Of a stretch of DNA of 55,812 bases, positions 51,318 through 55,812 are shown piece after piece (positions within the stretch are counted from its first letter, which is position 1; the number at the start of each line of letters is the position of its first letter). A model generated the notes under the pieces. It did not search any database. It worked only from the letters and a program-made list of their open reading frames with translations, and was not told the DNA's origin. Position numbers and translations under genes: made by a program. The stretch comes from Synechococcus sp. AG-670-A05. GTDB lineage: Bacteria > Cyanobacteriota > Cyanobacteriia > PCC-6307 > Cyanobiaceae. The stretch spans positions 1-55,812 of the forward strand of contig QCSJ01000005.1 in NCBI GenBank assembly GCA_003211535.1, in the 5' to 3' direction.

Positions 51318-51802
51318 TCGAGGCTGCCGGGGTCGGTCTCGGTGCGCAGCAGCACAAATTGCCCTGCAACTCCGAGGGTCAGCACCTCAACCTCCGGCAA
51401 GGTCAACCCGGGGAGCAACGGCTGCCCACCTATTGAGGTGGTGTAAAGGCTGGCGACACCCAGATTGCGGCGTGACGTGAAACGAGCAGCCAAAGCCGCA
51501 AGAGCCGCCTGCTGTGATGCCACCAAGCCAGGACAGTCACTGATCCATAACTGCAGCACCATTGAGAGGCCTTCCCCCTGGCAAAACTCGGCGGGCAAAT
51601 ACGCGACCAACTGTTCGCCGGAATGCACTTCGTAATCCTTCAAAGAGGGGTTGGTCACCACTAGACCCAACGCAACCCCGACCGCGGTAACTACGGCTAG
51701 TGCCGCTGCGATGGGAGCTTGTCGCTGGTGGATGGTACGCGGCAATCCGGTCAACCGAGACACGAATTGGTAGATTCTCCCTGACGCGGCGGGCGTCGCC
51801 AA
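51314..51802 (-). CDS. DUF4359-like membrane-anchored protein (start uncertain)
   Basis: Single TM IAAALAVVTAVGVALGLVV then NPSLKDYEVHSGEQLVAYL; the annotated start overlaps tRNA-His on the other strand. Confidence 0.7.
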   Translation of the reverse strand: MATPAASGRIYQFVSRLTGLPRTIHQRQAPIAAALAVVTAVGVALGLVVTNPSLKDYEVHSGEQLVAYLPAEFCQGEGLSMVLQLWISDCPGLVASQQAALAALAARFTSRRNLGVASLYTTSIGGQPLLPGLTLPEVEVLTLGVAGQFVLLRTETDPGSLE

Positions 51803-51861
51803 GTGGTTAAGGCAGCGGCTTGTGGCGCCGCTATTCGGGGGTTCGAATCCCCTCGCTCGCC
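51789..51861 (+). tRNA. tRNA-His (GUG)
   Basis: GCGGGCGTCGCCAAGTGGTTAAGGCAGCGGCTTGTGGCGCCGCTATTCGGGGGTTCGAATCCCCTCGCTCGCC; anticodon GTG, G-1 at 51788 opposite discriminator C. Confidence 0.95.
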
Positions 51862-51869
51862 CTCACCCC

Positions 51870-53325
51870 CATGCTTGAGTCGACGGTGGAACACACTGGA
51901 AACGGCTATGACTTGAATTTGACCGCTTCCGCTTCAACCTTTGCCGCGGCTGCGAACGCTCGCAGCCGCGGCAGCTATTGGATCACCACCTTCGGCTGCC
52001 AGATGAACAAGGCCGATTCTGAAAGGATGGCAGGCATCCTCGAGGCAATGGGCTACGAGGCAGCGAACGCCGAGCTTGAGGCGGATTTAGTTCTATACAA
52101 CACCTGCACAATCCGCGACAACGCCGAACAAAAAGTTTATAGCTATTTAGGTAGACAGGCTCAGCGCAAAAGAATTTATCCAAACCTCACTTTAGTGGTA
52201 GCGGGCTGCGTTGCCCAGCAGGAGGGGGAATCACTGTTGCGGCGCGTGCCTGAACTCGACCTTGTGATGGGGCCGCAACATGCGAATCGGCTGGAGGTGC
52301 TGCTCAATCAGGTGGAGAGCGGTCAACAGATAGTGGCAACGGAAGACCATCACATCCTTGAGGACATCACCACAGCACGACGGGACAGCAACATCTGCGG
52401 TTGGGTCAATGTGATTTATGGCTGCAACGAGCGCTGCACGTACTGCGTGGTGCCCTCTGTGCGTGGCGAGGAGCAATCACGGCTACCGGAAGCCATTCGC
52501 TTGGAAATGGAAGGACTGGCCGCCCAGGGGTACAAGGAAATCACCCTGTTGGGCCAGAACATCGATGCCTACGGACGCGATCTGCCGGGAATCACGCCGG
52601 AGGGACGTCGGCAGCACACCCTGACGGACCTGCTGCATCAGGTTCATGACGTGGACGGAATTGAGCGCATCCGTTTTGCCACGAGCCATCCGCGCTACTT
52701 CACAGAGCGATTGATCGATGCCTGCGCGGATCTCCCCAAGCTCTGCGAGCACTTTCATATTCCATTCCAGAGCGGCGACAACGACCTTCTGCGGGCCATG
52801 GCCCGCGGCTACACCGTGGAGCGTTACAAACGGATCATCGACCGCATCCGCGAGCGCATGCCCGATGCCTCCCTTAGTGCAGACGTGATCGTGGCCTTCC
52901 CTGGCGAAACCGAAGCCCAGTACCAGCGCACCCTTGATCTGATCGAGGAGATCGGCTTCGACCAGGTGAACACCGCGGCCTATTCACCGAGACCCAACAC
53001 GCCTGCAGCGAATTGGGACAACCAATTGCCGGAGGGGGTCAAGGTGACGCGTCTCCAGCAGATCAATGCCCTGGTGGAGCGCTCCGCTCGTAAGCGCAAT
53101 GCCCGATACGCCGGCCGCACGGAGGAAGTTCTGGCGGAGGGGATCAATCCCAAGGATTCCAGTCAGCTGATGGGACGCACCCGCACCAACCGACTGACCT
53201 TTTTCCATGCAGCAGGCCCCGATGGCCATCAACATCAGCCAGGCGATCTGGTGAATGTGCGCATAGATGCGGTCCGCTCCTTTTCATTGAGCGGAACCCC
53301 CCTGCCCCTCGCCGAACAACGCTGA
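51870..53325 (+). CDS. miaB: tRNA-2-methylthio-N6-dimethylallyladenosine synthase
   Basis: [22 protein letters not shown]; radical-SAM [20 protein letters not shown] domain. Start after tRNA-His. Confidence 0.96.
51942..51973. repeat. Perfect 14-bp inverted repeat (hairpin) with 4-nt loop
   Basis: TGCCGCGGCTGCGA-ACGC-TCGCAGCCGCGGCA read directly from the sequence. Confidence 0.95.
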
Positions 53326-53361
53326 TACGTTTGGCGACTCGATGCGGGGTTGTTGAAGGCG

Positions 53362-54423
53362 ATGGCATCCAGCCCAACCAATGTCGGTGTTGTCTTCGGC
53401 GGCTGCTCCGGTGAGCACGCTGTCTCGATCCGCTCCGCACAAACGGTTGTTCATGGCCTGAACCTTGGCGCCAACCGTCAGCGCTACCAGCTCGTCCTGA
53501 TCTACATCGATCGCGATGGCCGTTGGTGGGGACACGACATCGCCGAAAAAGTTCTCACCAACGGCTACCCACCAACCGGCTCCGATCTCCCCCAACCCCT
53601 TCCTGGCCCTGGTTTCCGCGGCCTGCCCGCCGGCGCCGACTCCGTGTCCATCTGGTATCCGGTTCTGCATGGACCGAATGGTGAGGACGGCACGATTCAG
53701 GGGCTGTTCGAATTGATGCAGCAGCCCTACGTCGGAGCCGGCGTCCTCGGTTCCGCCGTGAGCATGGACAAACAGGCCATGAAGGCGGCCCTGGCTGGAG
53801 CAGGACTGGCTCTAGTGCCCTACGTCTGCACACAGGCCGAGGAGCTCAGCGTGGCTGCCCATAGGGAAGCGCTTCTAAACAGAATTGAAGCCGAACTAAG
53901 CTACCCCTGCTTCGTCAAACCGGCCAACCTCGGTTCTTCGGTGGGCATCAGCAAAGTCCAGAACCGGGACGAGCTGCTGCAGGGGTTGAGCCTGGCCGCA
54001 AGCCTCGATTCACGCCTTGTGGTGGAACAGGGGGTGCAAGCCCGCGAGCTGGAGTGTGCCGTTCTTGGTGGGACAGCCCTTCGGGCCTCTGTGGTGGGAG
54101 AAGTCCGTTTCGATGCGGATTGGTACGACTACGACACCAAATACACAGAAGGGCGCAGCACCACACTGATCCCAGCCCCATTGCCCGAGGCCGTAGTTGA
54201 AACGATCCGTAGCCAGTCGATCCAGGCCTGCGCTGCCGTGGGCGTCACGGGGATGGCCAGGGTGGATTTCTTCTATGACGACAGCAGCGGCAGGGTTTGG
54301 CTCAACGAGATCAATACCCTTCCCGGCTTCACCAATCAGAGCATGTACCCCATGCTCTGGGAGGCCTCTGGCGTAACACTCGAGCAGCTCGTGCACGAAC
54401 TGCTCGAAAGCGCAGGACAATGA
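53362..54423 (+). CDS. ddl: D-alanine--D-alanine ligase
   Basis: [56 protein letters not shown]. Confidence 0.97.
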   Translation: MASSPTNVGVVFGGCSGEHAVSIRSAQTVVHGLNLGANRQRYQLVLIYIDRDGRWWGHDIAEKVLTNGYPPTGSDLPQPLPGPGFRGLPAGADSVSIWYPVLHGPNGEDGTIQGLFELMQQPYVGAGVLGSAVSMDKQAMKAALAGAGLALVPYVCTQAEELSVAAHREALLNRIEAELSYPCFVKPANLGSSVGISKVQNRDELLQGLSLAASLDSRLVVEQGVQARELECAVLGGTALRASVVGEVRFDADWYDYDTKYTEGRSTTLIPAPLPEAVVETIRSQSIQACAAVGVTGMARVDFFYDDSSGRVWLNEINTLPGFTNQSMYPMLWEASGVTLEQLVHELLESAGQ

Positions 54424-54454
54424 GAGAACGAACCCTGCCGATCAGGAGTGAGCG

Positions 54455-54865
54455 ATGGGCCACGGTCTGCTCTGGTTTCCACTACTGATGGTTTTTGTGC
54501 TCTTAGCGGCACTGGGCTGGCTCGAACGTCGTCGCCAGACCCTGTTCCGAACCTGGGCCGAGGGGGCCGAACTGGTAAAGCTTGATAGCTGCGGTGGAGC
54601 GCAGCTCAAGGACGGTCGACTGATGTGGTGTCGCTTCGAAGCAGGCCGGTTTCAGGATCAAGGGGACTTTGATGTCTGCCGACTGGAGCTTGTGGAACTA
54701 ATGGCATTGGCGTCCGGGGATGCTCCGCTGACAGTGGAATCTCAAGGTCCCTGCCGATTGCGGCTGGTGGGAACTGATCTGCAGATGGATGTTCCCTTCT
54801 CCGATGCTGATCAAGCCCGCCGTTGGGGTGACCAATTGATGGCACGTGCCCGCTGCGATCTTTGA
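54455..54865 (+). CDS. Conserved hypothetical, one TM
   Basis: 136 aa ORF between ddl and ftsQ; N-terminal hydrophobic helix. Confidence 0.7.
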   Translation: MGHGLLWFPLLMVFVLLAALGWLERRRQTLFRTWAEGAELVKLDSCGGAQLKDGRLMWCRFEAGRFQDQGDFDVCRLELVELMALASGDAPLTVESQGPCRLRLVGTDLQMDVPFSDADQARRWGDQLMARARCDL

Positions 54866-55665
54866 AGTCAGTCCCCCCCCAGCTGGAACGCCGACGGGCG
54901 CTGCGCCTCCAGAAACGCCAACAACTTCTGATCCATACCTGGCGCACCGTGGCTCTGCTGAGCCTGAGCACCGTTCTTGGCTGGTTGCTGCTGCGCTATG
55001 GCTGGTCGCTAAACGGGGCCCATCAGGTGGTGGTCCGCGGAGACACAGCCATAAGCCCGGAGCTGCTGTGCGATGTGAGCCAACTCCGTTTTCCGCAACC
55101 GCTTCTGGCGATCAACCCCACCATGCTGGAACGAACGCTGCTCGACAACCTCCCTGTTCAGTCAGTCCAGGTGAGTCGACGTCTGCTGCCGACACGTTTG
55201 GAGGTGACCCTGGTGGATCAGACGCCGGTGGCGCGGGCATTTCGCCAGCAAGCTGGTGGTCTTGAGGCGGGCTTTGTTGATCGCGAAGGGCAGTGGATTC
55301 AGATCAATCCAGCAGCACCATCAGCTAGCCCCAGCACAGCCATCTCAATCCGAGGTTGGACCCCGGAGCGCCGGGCGCTGATTGCCTCCTTGCTTGAGCA
55401 GCAGAACCGCTTCAACGGCCGAATTCAAACCATCAGCCTGCATCCCGACGGCGCCGTCAGCCTTCGCCATCAAACCCTTGGACGCATCGACCTTGGCGAT
55501 GACAACCAACGGTTATCGCAACAGATGGACGCGATCGTTGAACTGGACCAATCCATGCCACCGCATCTGCTTCAAGGGATCGGCGTGGTCATCGACCTGA
55601 GCAACCCGGAGCGCCCTGAGATTCAGTTGCCCGTGAAGCCCGCCACTGCGGCAAAGGATGAGTAA
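54862..55665 (+). CDS. ftsQ: Cell division protein FtsQ (POTRA domain)
   Basis: TM then VVVRGDTAISPELLCDVSQLRFPQPLLAINPTMLERTLLDNLPVQSVQVSRRLLPTRLEVTLVDQTPVA. Confidence 0.9.
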   Translation: MKSVPPQLERRRALRLQKRQQLLIHTWRTVALLSLSTVLGWLLLRYGWSLNGAHQVVVRGDTAISPELLCDVSQLRFPQPLLAINPTMLERTLLDNLPVQSVQVSRRLLPTRLEVTLVDQTPVARAFRQQAGGLEAGFVDREGQWIQINPAAPSASPSTAISIRGWTPERRALIASLLEQQNRFNGRIQTISLHPDGAVSLRHQTLGRIDLGDDNQRLSQQMDAIVELDQSMPPHLLQGIGVVIDLSNPERPEIQLPVKPATAAKDE

Positions 55666-55743
55666 TAGACAGCCACCGCGTTTGGTTCCGATCTGCAGAC
55701 GGCTGAAGCCTTCAGGGACATAATGCACCCAAACAACAGTTAA

Positions 55744-55812
55744 ATGGCCTCGACGATGGAGATGGGGAGCGGGACATCGTTTGACGCCACGGGGATTCAA
55801 CCCAGCCAGAAC
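55744..55812 (+). CDS. ftsZ: Probable FtsZ N-terminus, cut by the window end
   Basis: MASTMEMGSGTSFDATGIQPSQN...; position directly downstream of ftsQ. Mostly inferred from gene order. Confidence 0.55.
   Translation, partial: MASTMEMGSGTSFDATGIQPSQN

Noticed and set aside
1-55812. CRISPR array, transposase or integrase
   Set aside because: No regularly spaced repeats and no recognisable transposase or integrase among the ORFs. tRNAs are present but without an adjacent integrase.

Overview
This 55.8 kb, GC-rich window looks like marine picocyanobacterial (Synechococcus-type) chromosome. Most of it is housekeeping sequence: ftsH, argF, cobL/cbiET-type methyltransferase, nadK, pheS, surE, ribF, thiE/thiS, larB, trmD/ispF, era, phoH, rpsP, ffh, an ARC6/Ftn2-like gene, pdhA, a group-2-type sigma factor, mnmA, lnt, sodN/sodX plus a putative Ni permease, trpC, lpd, murA, argD, folC, miaB, ddl, ftsQ and the start of ftsZ. 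Three tRNAs are visible (Leu-CAG, Leu-CAA, His-GUG). The accessory-like part is the first ~12.5 kb. It holds a cluster of broken genes: a PD-(D/E)XK exonuclease with an in-frame TAA, an ion-channel-like membrane protein with two in-frame stops, a ribD that is both frameshifted at a G9 run and 3'-truncated, an AraC-type regulator remnant, and a multiply frameshifted sulfotransferase. These surround an intact GH116-type glycosidase. Other points worth a check are an in-frame trmD-ispF fusion with an internal Shine-Dalgarno, a perfect 14-bp hairpin and an AT-rich mosaic tract inside miaB, and two small unlisted ORFs. I found no CRISPR array, complete mobile element or convincing new multi-gene system. 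All family assignments come from recalled motifs, with no database search.
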